From Burkholderiales bacterium (GTDB lineage: Bacteria > Pseudomonadota > Gammaproteobacteria > Burkholderiales > Usitatibacteraceae), in assembly GCA_014378085.1 (NCBI GenBank), contig JACMOJ010000369.1, positions 1-7,273 on the forward strand: a DNA stretch of 7,273 nt, read 5' to 3'. Both the position numbers and the translations under genes were made by a program. The first letter of the stretch is position 1, and each line of letters starts with the position of its first letter. Shown in pieces: positions 7,127 through 7,273 of this stretch. The notes beneath the pieces are model-generated. The model was not told the origin of the DNA and searched no databases. It saw only the letters and a program-made list of their open reading frames with translations.

Positions 7127-7222
7127 ACCATTCATCCACACATGAAGTGAACACGATCCGCTAAAGGTGACGTGAATCCCTCTTAACTCCGTCCACATCG
7201 AATAAAAAAGTGAGGCTCCATC

Positions 7223-7273
7223 ATGCGTCCGTTTTCCGTCGTAGTTGCAATCGTTTCGACCACTGTGTTGATC
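7223..7273 (+). CDS. Start of an exported or membrane protein gene, 3' end beyond window
   Basis: Seventeen codons are visible: MRPFSVVVAIVSTTVLI. The basic second residue followed by a hydrophobic run looks like a signal peptide or N-terminal membrane anchor. GTGAGG (7210-7215) gives a good ribosome binding site 7 bases before the ATG, preceded by an A-rich stretch. Too little is present to name a function. Confidence 0.65.
   Translation, partial: MRPFSVVVAIVSTTVLI

Larger units (their letters stand above)
6403..7222. other. Gene-poor region with hairpins, short repeats and a toxin relic
   Basis: No intact gene is supported over about 820 bases. The stretch is more AT-rich than its neighbours and holds a weak terminator (6412-6429), a palindromic hairpin (6486-6505), a decayed BrnT-like reading frame (6614-6853), and an imperfect 19-bp direct repeat (6794-6812, 7108-7126). 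The octamer TCAAAAGT occurs at 6464-6471 and 6768-6775, and inverted at 7033-7040. The remaining short open frames lack credible start codons, ribosome binding sites or recognisable domains. The look is of an old insertion site under decay. Confidence 0.6.

Noticed and set aside
6928..7164. 78-codon plus-strand open frame starting at TTG
   Set aside because: It has a poor start with no ribosome binding site, cysteine- and basic-rich random-looking composition, and no recognisable domain.

Overview
The window looks like a chromosomal segment of a proteobacterium, most likely a betaproteobacterium. The reasons are a divergently arranged ppsA/ppsR pair, a PpsR of the [11 protein letters not shown]...LGNSLLTQF type, an outer-membrane autotransporter esterase and a type IV prepilin-like protein. 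Base composition is moderate in GC. The lineage is inferred from gene content and protein style, without any database search.

Layout. Positions 1-2240 (minus strand) hold nearly all of phosphoenolpyruvate synthase (ppsA); its C-terminal end lies beyond the left edge. A 74-base divergent promoter region separates it from ppsR (2315-3178, plus), the bifunctional kinase/pyrophosphorylase that switches PEP synthase off and on. Next is a 325-base gene-free stretch with a perfect-period 10-bp tandem array (3211-3280). It is followed by a 635-residue GDSL/SGNH autotransporter esterase (3504-5411) with its own Rho-independent terminator (5438-5469). A small two-gene unit follows: a DUF2007 protein with a C-terminal zinc-ribbon (5537-5857), overlapping by ATGA with a prepilin-type protein (5854-6402). 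Positions 6403-7222 form a gene-poor, more AT-rich stretch containing hairpins, short repeats and a decayed BrnT-type toxin remnant (about 6614-6853). At the right edge a new gene with a good ribosome binding site and a signal-peptide-like N-terminus begins at 7223 and runs out of the window.

How the genes work together. PpsA makes PEP from pyruvate for gluconeogenesis. PpsR modifies the threonine two residues before the catalytic histidine of PpsA, and both residues (Thr423, His425) are visible here, so the pair is a self-contained control module. The esterase and the prepilin-like protein are both envelope/surface proteins, but nothing in the sequence links them functionally. I see no clearly novel multi-gene system. 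The features most worth a second look are the decamer array, the Tat-like, repeat-bearing signal peptide of the autotransporter, the zinc-ribbon/prepilin overlapping pair, and the BrnT relic.
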